The position numbers and the translations under genes are program-made. Positions 24,372 to 33,366 of a DNA stretch of 64,000 nucleotides are shown here, piece after piece. Under the pieces are notes generated by a model that ran no database searches, was not told the DNA's origin, and saw only the letters and a program-made list of their open reading frames with translations. The stretch spans positions 5,616,001 through 5,680,000 of the forward strand of contig NZ_CP134605.1 of NCBI RefSeq assembly GCF_031844685.1, given 5' to 3'. Numbering within the stretch: the first letter of the stretch is position 1; the number at the start of each line of letters is the position of its first letter. The DNA comes from Streptomyces sp. ITFR-21 (GTDB lineage Bacteria; Actinomycetota; Actinomycetes; Streptomycetales; Streptomycetaceae).

Positions 24372-25306
24372 TGGTTCGCGGCCGACAGGCCCCGGCTGCG
24401 CAGCACCCAGCGCTCCAGAGGGCTGAAGATGATCTGGTCGACGGCGATACCGACCAGCAGGATCAGCAGGATGCCGAGGAAGACGCCCGCCATGTCGGAG
24501 CCCTCCCGCATGTTCTCCAGGTACCGGCCCAGGCCCACCCCCAGATCGGGGGAGGACGCGATCAGCTCGGCGGCCATCAGCGACCGCCAGGAGAACGCCC
24601 AGCCCTGCTTCAGGCCGGCCACGTAGCCCGGCAGCGAGGCGGGCAGCAGGATGTACCAGGCGCCGCGCAGCCCGGTCGCGCCGAGGTTGCGGCCGGCCCG
24701 CAGGTACAGCGGCGGCACCTGGTCGATGCCGGCCACCAGGCCGTTGGCGATCGACGGCACCGCGCCCAGCAGGATCACCGCGTACATCGCCGAGTCCTCG
24801 ATGCCCAGCCAGATCACCGCGGCCGGCACCCACGCCACCGACGGCAGCGACTGGAGCCCGGACAGGATCGGCCCGATCGCTGCCCGGACGAACGGCACCC
24901 GGGCCACCACCAGGCCCAGTGGGGTGCCGATGGCCAGCGCGGCCAGGAAGCCCAGCAGGCCGCGCTGCACGCTGGTCCAGATGATCGAGAACAGGTCGCC
25001 GGCGTTCCACCGGTCCACCAGCTCCTGCCACACCGCGTGCGGCCTCGGCAGCTTCGTCGGGTCGGAGAAGCCGGCCGACACCGCGAGCTGCCAGACCACC
25101 AGCACCAGCAGTGCGGCGGACAGCGGCGGCAGCACCTTCTTCAGCAGCAGCCGCCCCAGCGGCGCCCGCCGGACGACGACCGCGTCCAGCGCGTCCAGGC
25201 CCGCCTCCAGCCCGGACAGGTCCAGCTCGGCGGCGCTGTCCCGCGGTGCCGGGACGCCGGAGTCCCGCGGGCCCTTGTCGGCCGTGCCCGTGTCAGTGCT
25301 GGCCAT
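24368..25306 (-). CDS. ABC transporter permease, sulfonate/sulfate type
   Basis: 312 residues from ATG 25306, overlapping the ATPase gene by 14 bases (an alternative GTG lies at 25324). BPD-transport permease with about six helices and the EAA-like loop AGRNLGATGLRGAWYILLPASLPGYVAGLKQGWAFSWRSLMAAELI, close to SsuC/TauC. The long soluble N-terminus (about 45 residues) is unusual for SsuC but common in streptomycetes. Works with the ATPase and lipoprotein upstream. Confidence 0.88.
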   Translation of the reverse strand: MASTDTGTADKGPRDSGVPAPRDSAAELDLSGLEAGLDALDAVVVRRAPLGRLLLKKVLPPLSAALLVLVVWQLAVSAGFSDPTKLPRPHAVWQELVDRWNAGDLFSIIWTSVQRGLLGFLAALAIGTPLGLVVARVPFVRAAIGPILSGLQSLPSVAWVPAAVIWLGIEDSAMYAVILLGAVPSIANGLVAGIDQVPPLYLRAGRNLGATGLRGAWYILLPASLPGYVAGLKQGWAFSWRSLMAAELIASSPDLGVGLGRYLENMREGSDMAGVFLGILLILLVGIAVDQIIFSPLERWVLRSRGLSAANQ

Positions 25307-26084
25307 GGCGGCGGATCTCCCCACGCAGTTCTTCGGTGATCTCGACGGACAGGTCCGCCACGGCCGCGTCCTCGATCCGGCGCGGCTGCGGGATGTCGAT
25401 GACCCACTCGCGGTTGATCCGTCCGGGCCGCGACGACAGCAGCACGACCCGCTGGGCGAGCCGCACCGCCTCGCGGACGTTGTGGGTGACGAACAGCACC
25501 GACAGGCCGGTGCGCGCCCAGATCCGGGTCAGTTCGTCGTGCAGCACGTCGCGGGTGATCGCATCCAGCGCCGCGAACGGCTCGTCCATCAGCAGCAGCC
25601 GGCTGTCCTGGGCGAGCGCACGGGCCAGCGCCACCCGCTGGCGCATCCCGCCGGACAGCTCGTGCACCCGCTTGCCGTACGCCTCGCCGAGCCGCACCAG
25701 GGACAGCAGCCGCTCGGCCTCCGGGCGCCGCCGCTCGCTCGGCACCCCGCGCAGCCGCAGCGCCAGTTCGACGTTCCTGCCCGCGGTCAGCCACGGGAAC
25801 AGCGCGTGCTCCTGGAACATCAGGGCCGGCCGGCCGCCGGGCGCGCTGATACTCCCCGCGGTCGGCCGGTCCAGGCCCGCGACCAGGTTGAGCAGGGTCG
25901 ACTTGCCGCATCCCGAGGCCCCCAGCAGGCAGACGAACTCCCCGGGCCGCACGTCCAGCGTGATGTCGTCCAGCACCAGCTGCTGGACGCCGGGCCTGCC
26001 GAACGCCTTCGACACGTGGTCGAGCCGGGCCGCGTACGCGGCGGCTTCCCCGGTCTGCGCGGCGCCGGCGAGGGTGTCGGCCAT
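25293..26084 (-). CDS. ABC transporter ATP-binding protein, sulfonate/sulfate type
   Basis: 263 residues. ATG 26084 was chosen because AGGAGG lies 8 bases upstream. Walker A GASGCGKST (about residues 55-63), Q-loop MFQEHALFPWLTAGRNV, signature LSGGMRQRVALARAL, Walker B LLLMDEPFAALDAITRD and switch His in FVTHNVREAV are all intact. SsuB/TauB-like. Energises uptake by the neighbouring permease. Confidence 0.9.
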   Translation of the reverse strand: MADTLAGAAQTGEAAAYAARLDHVSKAFGRPGVQQLVLDDITLDVRPGEFVCLLGASGCGKSTLLNLVAGLDRPTAGSISAPGGRPALMFQEHALFPWLTAGRNVELALRLRGVPSERRRPEAERLLSLVRLGEAYGKRVHELSGGMRQRVALARALAQDSRLLLMDEPFAALDAITRDVLHDELTRIWARTGLSVLFVTHNVREAVRLAQRVVLLSSRPGRINREWVIDIPQPRRIEDAAVADLSVEITEELRGEIRRHGQH

Positions 26085-26219
26085 GGGTGTCACCTCCTGG
26101 GGTCCTCGGGAACGGATGCGGGTGGGGATGGATGGGTGGAGCGGGACGGACGGGTACGGGCACGGGTGCGGCGGCGGGAGGCGGGAACCTCGGGCGCGCC
26201 GCTCAGCCGCGCGGCAACG

Positions 26220-27353
26220 TCACTGGGTACCGAGACCCGCCGCGTCCACGGCCGGCTCGCCCTGCTCCTTGAGGACCTTGTTCAACAGGGTCAGATCGTA
26301 GATGCCGTCCAGCTTGGGCGCCTTCAGCAGGCCGGCCGACACGGCGTGGTCCGCCTCCTCCTGCGCGGTGCGGGCCAGCGGGTCGTCCAGCACCTGGATG
26401 GACTTCCAGGCCGGGTCGAGGATGTCCGTCGGCAGCGCCTTCTGGGTCAGCTTCTCCAGCTGCGCGTTCGCGTCGGCCTTGGCCTGGTCGGAGTTGGCGT
26501 TGATCCAGGCGTTGGTCTTCACCGAGCCGCGCAGCACCGCCTCGACCACGTCGGGGTGGGCGGACAGGAACTTCTGCGACACGATCACGTTGGTGATCAC
26601 GAACTTGTTGTCGGGCCACAGCGTGCTCTCGTCGAGCAGCACCTTCGCGCCTTCGCTGACCAGCTTGGACGCCGTGGGCTCCGGCACCCACGCGCCGTCG
26701 ATGGAGCCGGCCTTGTACGCGTCGGGGGTGATCTTGTTGTCGGTGCGGACCACCGACACATCGCCCTTGCCGCTCTGCGCGTCGACCTTCCAGCCCTGCG
26801 ACTCTATCCAGGCCAGCAGCGCCACGTCCTGGGTGTTGCCGAGCTGCGGGGTGGCGATCTTCTTGCCCTTGACGTCGGCCAGGCTCTTGATCTTCTTCGG
26901 GTTGACCACCAGCTTCACGCCGCCGGAGGCCGAGCCGGAGATGATCCGCAGGCTGGCGCCGTCGGACTTGGTGTAGCCGTTGATCGCGGGGGAGGGGCCG
27001 ATCCAGCCGATGTCTATGGAACCGGCGTTCAGCGCCTCGATCTCGGCCGGGCCGGCGTTGAAGGTGGCCTCCTTGATCGTGGTGGTGCCCAGCGCCTGCT
27101 GGAAGAAGCCCTCCTTCAGCCCGACCAGCGCGGTGGCGTGCGTCAGGTTCGGGAAGTAGCCGATCCGCACCTCGTCGGCGGACAGCTTCGCGGCGCCCGC
27201 GCTGGTGGTGGTCGCGGCGGGCGCGGTGGTGGCGTTGTCGTCCGACGCGTCGTCGGAGCCGTAGCCGCACGCGGCCAGCGCGCCGAACAGGACCGGCAGG
27301 GCGACCGCGGCGGCGAGGGCTCTGCGGCGGGAGGTACGGATCAGGGCAGACAC
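26220..27353 (-). CDS. Substrate-binding lipoprotein, sulfonate/sulfate type
   Basis: 377 residues from GTG 27353 (AAAGGA 8 bases upstream). The signal peptide ends in lipobox ALAAC (Cys29). The mature part matches SsuA/NMT1-like proteins: RIGYFPNLTHATALVGLKEGFFQQALG, then TFNAGPAEIEALNAGSIDIGWIGPSPAINGY and an ATPQLGNTQDVALLAWIESQG block. It captures a sulfur compound outside the membrane; sulfonate or sulfate cannot be told apart by sequence. It follows cysN after a 250-base gap that holds a hairpin and a small open frame, so it may have its own control point. Confidence 0.88.
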   Translation of the reverse strand: MSALIRTSRRRALAAAVALPVLFGALAACGYGSDDASDDNATTAPAATTTSAGAAKLSADEVRIGYFPNLTHATALVGLKEGFFQQALGTTTIKEATFNAGPAEIEALNAGSIDIGWIGPSPAINGYTKSDGASLRIISGSASGGVKLVVNPKKIKSLADVKGKKIATPQLGNTQDVALLAWIESQGWKVDAQSGKGDVSVVRTDNKITPDAYKAGSIDGAWVPEPTASKLVSEGAKVLLDESTLWPDNKFVITNVIVSQKFLSAHPDVVEAVLRGSVKTNAWINANSDQAKADANAQLEKLTQKALPTDILDPAWKSIQVLDDPLARTAQEEADHAVSAGLLKAPKLDGIYDLTLLNKVLKEQGEPAVDAAGLGTQ

Positions 27354-27475
27354 GGGGGTGTCCTTTCGTAAGGCCCGGCGTGTCGCGCGCTGGGGCGCGG
27401 CCGGAAGGTCGTCAGGTCTTCGAAAGCGGTGCAGCGGGGTGCGTGCAGCGCGGCGGGGACGTACGGGGGGTCCAG

Positions 27476-27494
27476 CCGCGGTCGGGGACCGCGG
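27476..27494 (-). terminator. Hairpin in the cysN-lipoprotein gap
   Basis: Perfect 8-bp arms CCGCGGTC and GACCGCGG with a 3-base loop. It lies between cysN and the lipoprotein gene, just 9 bases after a possible 32-codon open frame (27504-27602). It could reduce transcription into the transporter genes or protect the cys mRNA. No U-run is visible. Confidence 0.45.
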
Positions 27495-27503
27495 CCAGGG
27501 GCG

Positions 27504-27602
27504 TCAGCGCACACATCGCGCGACCCCGCCCGTACCGGAGCCGAGCGAGCCGCTGCCGACCCGCCCGCCCTCCTTGGCGAAGCCCGAGAAGGCGTCGGCC
27601 AT
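27504..27602 (-). other. Possible 32-residue small ORF after cysN
   Basis: ATG 27602 follows the cysN stop (27604) with a gap of one base. The predicted peptide is Gly/Ser-rich and ends ARCVR before a TGA. There is no clear ribosome site beyond the end of cysN, but stop-start coupling is possible. The position right before a hairpin, and the Cys codon near the end, resemble an attenuator leader, but the evidence is thin. Confidence 0.25.
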
Positions 27603-27603
27603 G

Positions 27604-28974
27604 TCAGAAATCCCATCCGTCGTCGTCCGCCGCCGCGGTTTCGGCGCCGTCGTCGTCCGCCGTCGCCGCTGGCCCGGTGAACGCCTCGCCGGTCATGCCG
27701 GCGGTCAGCGTGGTGCCGTCGGCGGGGTCGATCAGCAGGAACGAGCCGGTCTGCCGGGAGTCGGCGTAGGCGTCCATCGGCAGCGGCTCCGCGGTCCGCA
27801 GCACCACCGTGCCGATGTCGTTGACGGCCAGGGCCGCCGGGCCGATCTCCCGGGCCAGCCCCGCGGACAGGTCGATCCGGTACGGCAGTTCCCTGACGAT
27901 CGCCTTCACCGTCCGGGTCGCGTGCTTGAGCAGCACCCGGTCGCCGACCCGCAGCGGCCGCTCGTGCAGGTGGCAGACGGTGGCGCTGATGTCCTGGGTG
28001 ACCGCGGGCGCGGTCGCGGTCGGCGCGATCAGATCGCCGCGGGAGACGTCCAGGTCGTCGGCGAGCAGCACGGTCACCGACTGCGGCGCCCACGCGGTGT
28101 CCACCGCGCGGCCGAGCGCGTCGATGCCGGTGATGGTGGTGGTCCGGCCGGACGGCAGCACGGTCACCGGGTCGCCGACCCGCAGCACGCCGGAGGTGAT
28201 CCGGCCCGCGTAGCCGCGGTAGTCCGGGTGCCCGGCGCTCTGCGGCCGGATCACGTACTGCACCGGGAAGCGCGGCGGGCAGCCGGTGAGGTCGTGGCTG
28301 ACCGGGACCGTCTCCAGGTGCTCCAGCACGGTCGGGCCGCCGTACCAGTCCATGGTGGCGGACGGCTCGACCACGTTGTCGCCGGCCAGTGCGGAGATCG
28401 GGATCGCGGTGACGTCGGACACGCCGAGCGAGGCCGCGTACGCGGTGAACTCCTCGGCGATGGCGGCGAACACCGGCTCCGCGTACGCCACCAGGTCCAT
28501 CTTGTTGACCGCCAGCACCACCTGCGGGACCCGCAGCAGCGCGGCGACCGCGACGTGCCGGCGGGTCTGCTCGACCACCCCGTTGCGCGCGTCGACCAGC
28601 ACCACGGCCAGCTCGGCCGTCGAGGCGCCGGTCACCATGTTGCGGGTGTACTGCACATGGCCCGGGGTGTCGGCCAGGATGAACCGGCGGCGGGCGGTGG
28701 CGAAGTAGCGGTAGGCCACGTCGATGGTGATGCCCTGCTCCCGCTCGGCCCGCAGCCCGTCGGTGAGCAGCGCGAGGTCGGGCGTGTCCTGGCCGCGGCT
28801 CAGCGACGCCCGCTCGACCGCCTCCAGCTGGTCGGTCAGCACCGACTTGGAGTCGTGCAGCAGCCGCCCCACCAGCGTGGACTTGCCGTCGTCGACGGAG
28901 CCCGCGGTGGCGAAGCGCAGCAGGGTGGTGGCCGACAGCTGCTCGGCGGTCAGCGGGCTCGTGGTGCCGGTCAT
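27604..28974 (-). CDS. cysN: Sulfate adenylyltransferase large subunit (GTPase)
   Basis: 456 residues. EF-Tu-like GTPase: P-loop GSVDDGKST near residue 26, EREQGITIDVAYRYF (switch), ADTPGHVQY, and NKMD. It has no fused APS kinase domain, which is consistent with the separate cysC. With CysD it makes adenosine phosphosulfate from sulfate and ATP, driven by GTP hydrolysis. It starts 2 bases after cysD. The C-terminus ends in an acidic tail (DDDGAETAAADDDGWDF). Confidence 0.96.
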   Translation of the reverse strand: MTGTTSPLTAEQLSATTLLRFATAGSVDDGKSTLVGRLLHDSKSVLTDQLEAVERASLSRGQDTPDLALLTDGLRAEREQGITIDVAYRYFATARRRFILADTPGHVQYTRNMVTGASTAELAVVLVDARNGVVEQTRRHVAVAALLRVPQVVLAVNKMDLVAYAEPVFAAIAEEFTAYAASLGVSDVTAIPISALAGDNVVEPSATMDWYGGPTVLEHLETVPVSHDLTGCPPRFPVQYVIRPQSAGHPDYRGYAGRITSGVLRVGDPVTVLPSGRTTTITGIDALGRAVDTAWAPQSVTVLLADDLDVSRGDLIAPTATAPAVTQDISATVCHLHERPLRVGDRVLLKHATRTVKAIVRELPYRIDLSAGLAREIGPAALAVNDIGTVVLRTAEPLPMDAYADSRQTGSFLLIDPADGTTLTAGMTGEAFTGPAATADDDGAETAAADDDGWDF

Positions 28975-28976
28975 GG

Positions 28977-29912
28977 CTAGAAGTACCCTTCGCGCTTGCG
29001 GTCTTCCATGGCGGCCTCGGACATCTTGTCGTCCGCCCGGGTCGCGCCCCGCTCGGTCAGCCGGGAGGCGGCTATCTCGGCGATCACCGCGGCGAGCGTG
29101 GTGGCGTCGGAGTCAACCGCGCCGGTGCAGGACATGTCGCCGACCGTGCGGTAGCGCACCCGCCGGGTCCGTACCGGCTCGCCGGGCTTGGGACCGCCCC
29201 ACTCGCCCGCGGTCAGCCACATGCCGGACCGGCTGAACACCTCGCGGTCGTGCGCGAAGTAGATCTCCGGCAGCGCGATGCCCTCCCGCGCGATGTACTG
29301 CCACACGTCCAGTTCGGTCCAGTTGGACAGCGGGAACACCCGGACGTGCTCGCCGGGCGCGTGCCGGCCGTTGTAGAGCGACCACAGCTCGGGGCGCTGG
29401 CGGCGCGGGTCCCACTGGGAGAACTCGTCGCGCAGCGAGAACACCCGCTCCTTGGCCCGAGCCTTCTCCTCGTCGCGCCGCCCGCCGCCGAACACCGCGT
29501 CGAAGCGCTCCCGCTGGATCGTCTCGGTCAGCGGCACGGTCTGCAGCGGGTTGCGGGTGCCGTCCGGGCGTTCGCGCAGCCGCCCGTCGTCGATGTAGTC
29601 CTGCACCTTCGCCACGTGCAGCCGCAGGCCGTGCTCGGCGACGGTACGGTCCCGGTACGCCAGCACCTCCGGGAAGTTGTGGCCGGTGTCCACGTGCAGC
29701 AGCACGAACGGCACCGGGGCCGGCGCGAACGCCTTGCGCGCCAGGTGCAGCATGACGATGGAGTCCTTGCCGCCGGAGAACAGCAGTACCGGCCGCTCGA
29801 ACTCCCCCGCCACCTCGCGGAAGATGTGCACCGCCTCGGACTCCAGGGTGTCCAGGTGGGTCAGTGCGTAGGGGCTGTCGGTGGCGCCGGTGGTGCCGAC
29901 GGTCGCCGTCAT
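28977..29912 (-). CDS. cysD: Sulfate adenylyltransferase small subunit
   Basis: 311 residues. PP-loop ATP pyrophosphatase: LLFSGGKDSIVMLHLARKAF, then LHVDTGHNFPEVLAYRD, GGRRDEEKARAKERVFS, and the C-terminal RYRTVGDMSCTGAV...MEDRKREGYF blocks are all diagnostic of CysD. Forms the ATP sulfurylase complex with CysN. ATG 29912 overlaps the cysC stop in an ATGA arrangement. Confidence 0.97.
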   Translation of the reverse strand: MTATVGTTGATDSPYALTHLDTLESEAVHIFREVAGEFERPVLLFSGGKDSIVMLHLARKAFAPAPVPFVLLHVDTGHNFPEVLAYRDRTVAEHGLRLHVAKVQDYIDDGRLRERPDGTRNPLQTVPLTETIQRERFDAVFGGGRRDEEKARAKERVFSLRDEFSQWDPRRQRPELWSLYNGRHAPGEHVRVFPLSNWTELDVWQYIAREGIALPEIYFAHDREVFSRSGMWLTAGEWGGPKPGEPVRTRRVRYRTVGDMSCTGAVDSDATTLAAVIAEIAASRLTERGATRADDKMSEAAMEDRKREGYF

Positions 29913-30448
29913 GTGGTCAGGCCCTTCTCGACGAGCAGCCTGTGTACGGCCGCGGCGGAGTCCTCGACGGTGCGCCCTTGCGTCTCGATCCGCAGGTCCG
30001 GCCGCTCCGGTACCTCGTACGGGTCGTCCACGCCGGTCAGGCCGGTGAGCTCGCCCGCGGCCTGCTTGGCGTACAGCCCCTTGACGTCCCGTTCCGAGCA
30101 GACGTCGAGCGGGGTGGCCACGTGGATCTCCAGGTAGCCGGTGCCCTGCGCCTGGTGGCGTTTGCGGACCGCCTCACGGCTGTCGGCGTAGGGGGCGATC
30201 ACCGGGACCAGGACCAGCACGCCGTGGGAGGCGAGCAGTTCGGCGACGAAGCCGATCCGCTGCACGTTGGTGTGCCGGTCCTCGCGGGTGAACCCGAGGC
30301 CGGCGGACAGGAACGTGCGGATCTCGTCGCCGTCGAGCACCTCGACCCGGCGGCGCTCGGCGCGCAGCCGGTCGGCGAGGGAGTACGCGATGGTGGTCTT
30401 GCCCGCACTCGGCAGACCGGTGAGCCAGACGGTGGCCCCGGTGCGCAT
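29909..30448 (-). CDS. cysC: Adenylylsulfate kinase
   Basis: 179 residues from ATG 30448 (AGGAGG 5 bases upstream). P-loop GLPSAGKTT (residues 10-18), VEVLDGDEIR, FTREDRHTNVQRIGFVAELL and GLYAKQAAGELTGLTGVDDPYE are typical. It phosphorylates APS to PAPS. Sits between cysH and cysD; 140 bases separate it from cysH, and no gene or clear hairpin was identified there. Confidence 0.96.
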   Translation of the reverse strand: MRTGATVWLTGLPSAGKTTIAYSLADRLRAERRRVEVLDGDEIRTFLSAGLGFTREDRHTNVQRIGFVAELLASHGVLVLVPVIAPYADSREAVRKRHQAQGTGYLEIHVATPLDVCSERDVKGLYAKQAAGELTGLTGVDDPYEVPERPDLRIETQGRTVEDSAAAVHRLLVEKGLTT

Positions 30449-30588
30449 TCCGTCCTCCTGGTGTGTGGTCCCGATCGTCCCGGTCGTTGCCCTGGTGGCC
30501 TCCGGCGTCGCGGCCGCCGCCCGCGGCCCGTCCGACGCCGGTGCCTTTGCCGTCCCGGCCGCCTCCGCCGCCCGCAGGGCCCGCGCCG

Positions 30589-31290
30589 TCACAGATGGAT
30601 CCCGCACTCGGTCTTGCCCAGGCCCGCCCAGCGGCCGGCCCTGGCGTCTCCGCCCGCCGTCCGCCGGGTGCAGGGCGCGCAGCCCACCGAGGCGTACCCG
30701 TCCATGAGCAGCGGGTTGGTGAGCACACCGTGCTCGGCGGCGTACGCGGCCACGTCGTCCTGCGTCCAGCGGGCGATCGGCGCGATCTTGACCTTCTGCC
30801 GCCGGTCGTCCCAGCCGACCACCGGGGTGCCGGCGCGGGTCGGGGACTCGTCGCGGCGCAGCCCGGTGGCCCAGGCGTCGTAGCCGCGCAGGGCCTGCTC
30901 CAGCGGGGCGACCTTGCGCAGCGCGCAGCACCGGTCCGGGTCGCGGTCGTGCAGCTTCGGCCCGTACTCGGCGTCCTGCTCGGCGACGGTCTGCCGGGGG
31001 GTGACGGTCAGCACGGTGACGTCCATGACGGCGGCCACCGCGTCCCGGGTGCCGATGGTCTCCGGGAAGTGGTAGCCGGTGTCCAGGAACACCACGTCCA
31101 CGCCGGGCATCGCCCGCGCGGCCAGGTGGGAGACGACGGCGTCCTCCATCGAGGAGGTGACGCACCAGCGGCTGCCGAAGGTGGCGGCGGCCCAGCGCAG
31201 CACATCGAGCGCCGGCGCCTCCTCCAGCTCGCGGCCGGCCCGGTCGGCCAGCCGCCGCAGCTCCCGCGCGGTGTGCGGCGCAAGGGTCAC
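30589..31290 (-). CDS. cysH: APS/PAPS reductase with iron-sulfur Cys pairs
   Basis: 233 residues from GTG 31290, overlapping the small zinc-ribbon gene by 4 bases (GTGA). Seen: SSMEDAVVSHLAA (PP-loop-like), FLDTGYHFPET, LRRDESPTRAGTP, and Cys residues in DRCCALRK (CC) and GCAPCTRRT (CxxC), ending in the catalytic TECGIHL. The CC/CxxC set is the [4Fe-4S] signature of reductases that use APS directly. It makes sulfite for the reductase encoded upstream. Confidence 0.94.
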   Translation of the reverse strand: MTLAPHTARELRRLADRAGRELEEAPALDVLRWAAATFGSRWCVTSSMEDAVVSHLAARAMPGVDVVFLDTGYHFPETIGTRDAVAAVMDVTVLTVTPRQTVAEQDAEYGPKLHDRDPDRCCALRKVAPLEQALRGYDAWATGLRRDESPTRAGTPVVGWDDRRQKVKIAPIARWTQDDVAAYAAEHGVLTNPLLMDGYASVGCAPCTRRTAGGDARAGRWAGLGKTECGIHL

Positions 31291-31466
31291 CGCTCGCCTC
31301 CGGCCGGGGGACCGGGCGTCAGCCCCCGGGCCAGCAGGCCCAGAAACTTCAGCTGGAAGGCCCGGTTGCAGGCCCGGCACTCCCAGGCGCCGTGCCCCTG
31401 CTCGGACGGGCGCAGGTCCTCGTCCCCGCAGTAGGGGCAGTAGAAGGGCGCGGCGCGCTCGGTCAT
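31287..31466 (-). CDS. Small zinc-ribbon protein of the sulfur operon
   Basis: 59 residues from ATG 31466. Cys pairs CPYCGDEDLRPSEQ and CRACNRAFQLKFLGL form a zinc ribbon (CxxC-n16-17-CxxC). Its start overlaps the sulfite reductase stop (ATGA) and its stop overlaps the cysH start (GTGA), so it is translationally locked between the two enzymes. The same small gene occurs at this place in other streptomycetes, from memory. Function unknown; a redox or assembly partner of CysH or sulfite reductase is plausible. Confidence 0.8.
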   Translation of the reverse strand: MTERAAPFYCPYCGDEDLRPSEQGHGAWECRACNRAFQLKFLGLLARGLTPGPPAGGER

Positions 31467-33187
31467 GACAGCGCCTCCTCGGACGCGCGGGCCGCCCACT
31501 GGGCGAACCGCTCACCCGCGGTCCGCTCGGCCTGGAAGCGGGTCAGCAGCCGCTCGACGTAGTCCGGGAGCTCGGTGGCGGTGACCTTCAGGCCGCGGAT
31601 CTTGCGGCCGAAGCCCGGGTCGAGGCCGAGGCCGCCGCCGAGGTGCACCTGGTAGCCCTCGACCTGTTCGCCGTCGGCGCCGGTGACGAGCTGGCCCTTG
31701 AGACCGATGTCCGCGACCTGGATGCGGGCGCAGGAGTTGGGGCAGCCGTTGACGTTGATGGTCAGCGGCTCGTCGAAGTCCGGCAGCCTGCGCTCCAGCT
31801 CGTCGATGAGCGAGGCGCCGCGGGCCTTGGTCTCCACGATCGCGAGCTTGCAGAACTCGATGCCGGTGCAGGCCATGGTGCCGCGCCGGAAGGGCGACGG
31901 GGCGACCTGGAGGTCCAGCGCCTCCAGGCCCGCGGTCAGCGAGGCGACCTCGGCCTCCTCGACGTCCAGCACGATCATCTTCTGGTCGGTCGTGGTCCGC
32001 AGCCGGTCCGAGCCGTGCCCGGCGGCGAGCGCGGCGATCTTGGTCAGCGTGCCGCCGTCGATCCGGCCCACCCGGGAGGCGAAGCCGACGTAGTAGCGGC
32101 CGTCGCGCTGCCGGTGGACGCCGAGGTGGTCCCGCCAGACCTGCCGCGGCTGCTCGGGCGCGGGGCCGTCGACCAGCTCCCGCTTGAGATACTCGTCCTG
32201 CAGGATCTGCCGGAACCTCGCCGCGCCCCAGTCCGCGACCAGGAACTTCAGCCGGGCCCTGGTCCGCAGCCGGCGGTAGCCGTAGTCGCGGAAGATGCCG
32301 ATTACCCCGGCCCACACGTCCGGCACCTCGGCCAGCGGTACCCACGCGCCGAGCCGGACGCCCAGCCGGGGGTTGGTGGACAGGCCGCCGCCGACCCACA
32401 GGTCGAAGCCGGGGCCGTGCTCGGGGTGCTCCACACCGACGAACGCGATGTCGTTGATCTCGTGGGCCACGTCCAGCAGCGGCGAGCCGGAGATCGCGGT
32501 CTTGAACTTGCGCGGCAGGTTGGAGAACTCCTCGCTGCCGATGAACCGCTCGTTGATCTCGTCGATCGCCGGCGAGCCGTCGATGATCTCGTCGGCCGCG
32601 ACACCGGCCACCGGCGAGCCCAGTACCACCCGCGGGGTGTCGCCGCACGCCTCGGTGGTGGACAGCCCGACCGCCTCCAGGCGGCGCCAGATCTCCGGGA
32701 CGTCCTCGATCCTGATCCAGTGGTACTGGATGTTCTGCCGGTCGGTGAGGTCGGCGGTGCCGCGGGCGAACTCCTGCGAGATCTCACCGATCACCCGCAG
32801 CTGCTCGACGGTGAGCCGGCCGCCGTCGATCCGGACCCGCATCATGAAGTAGCGGTCGTCCAGCTCCTCCGGCTCCAGGATCGCGGTACGGCCGCCGTCG
32901 ATGCCGGGGCGGCGCTGGGTGTACAGACCCCACCAGCGCATCCGGCCGCGCAGGTCGGCGCCGTCGATGGAGTCGAAGCCGCGGTGCGCGTAGATCGTCT
33001 CGATCCGGGTCCGCACGTGCAGACCGTCGTCGTCCTTCTTGGTCTGCTCATTGGCGTTCAGCGGCGTGAAATGGCCCAGCGCCCACTGGCCCTCGCCGCG
33101 ATGGCGCCCGGCCTTGCGGCGCGCGGCGGCGCCCGCCGTGGGGGCGCTCCCCTCGGAGGTCTGGGGCTGGTCGGGGCTGGAAGCCAT
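31463..33187 (-). CDS. sir: Assimilatory sulfite reductase (sirohaem, ferredoxin type)
   Basis: 574 residues. Reduces sulfite to sulfide with six electrons from ferredoxin. The sirohaem/[4Fe-4S] ligands are visible: CTGIEFC (Cys440, Cys446) and NGCPNSC (Cys482, Cys486). Duplicated ferrodoxin-like and sirohaem-binding halves are typical (RTRIETIYAHRGFDSIDG, TADLTDRQNIQYHWIRIEDVPEIW). Some databases call this family nitrite/sulfite reductase; the cys operon argues for sulfite. First structural gene after the leader peptide. Confidence 0.94.
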   Translation of the reverse strand: MASSPDQPQTSEGSAPTAGAAARRKAGRHRGEGQWALGHFTPLNANEQTKKDDDGLHVRTRIETIYAHRGFDSIDGADLRGRMRWWGLYTQRRPGIDGGRTAILEPEELDDRYFMMRVRIDGGRLTVEQLRVIGEISQEFARGTADLTDRQNIQYHWIRIEDVPEIWRRLEAVGLSTTEACGDTPRVVLGSPVAGVAADEIIDGSPAIDEINERFIGSEEFSNLPRKFKTAISGSPLLDVAHEINDIAFVGVEHPEHGPGFDLWVGGGLSTNPRLGVRLGAWVPLAEVPDVWAGVIGIFRDYGYRRLRTRARLKFLVADWGAARFRQILQDEYLKRELVDGPAPEQPRQVWRDHLGVHRQRDGRYYVGFASRVGRIDGGTLTKIAALAAGHGSDRLRTTTDQKMIVLDVEEAEVASLTAGLEALDLQVAPSPFRRGTMACTGIEFCKLAIVETKARGASLIDELERRLPDFDEPLTINVNGCPNSCARIQVADIGLKGQLVTGADGEQVEGYQVHLGGGLGLDPGFGRKIRGLKVTATELPDYVERLLTRFQAERTAGERFAQWAARASEEALS

Positions 33188-33366
33188 GGCGATGCGTCCT
33201 TCGGGCAGGCAGGGAAACGGTCGGTTCGGCGCGGAAGCACCCTACGGCCCGGCGGACGCGGAGCGGACACGCTCGGCGGCGCGGGCGGCGCTTTCCGCGC
33301 GTCCACGACGACGGGGACGGCGGGAGGTTCCGGGGGAGGCTGCCGCGGCGGCCGGTGCGGGCGTGG

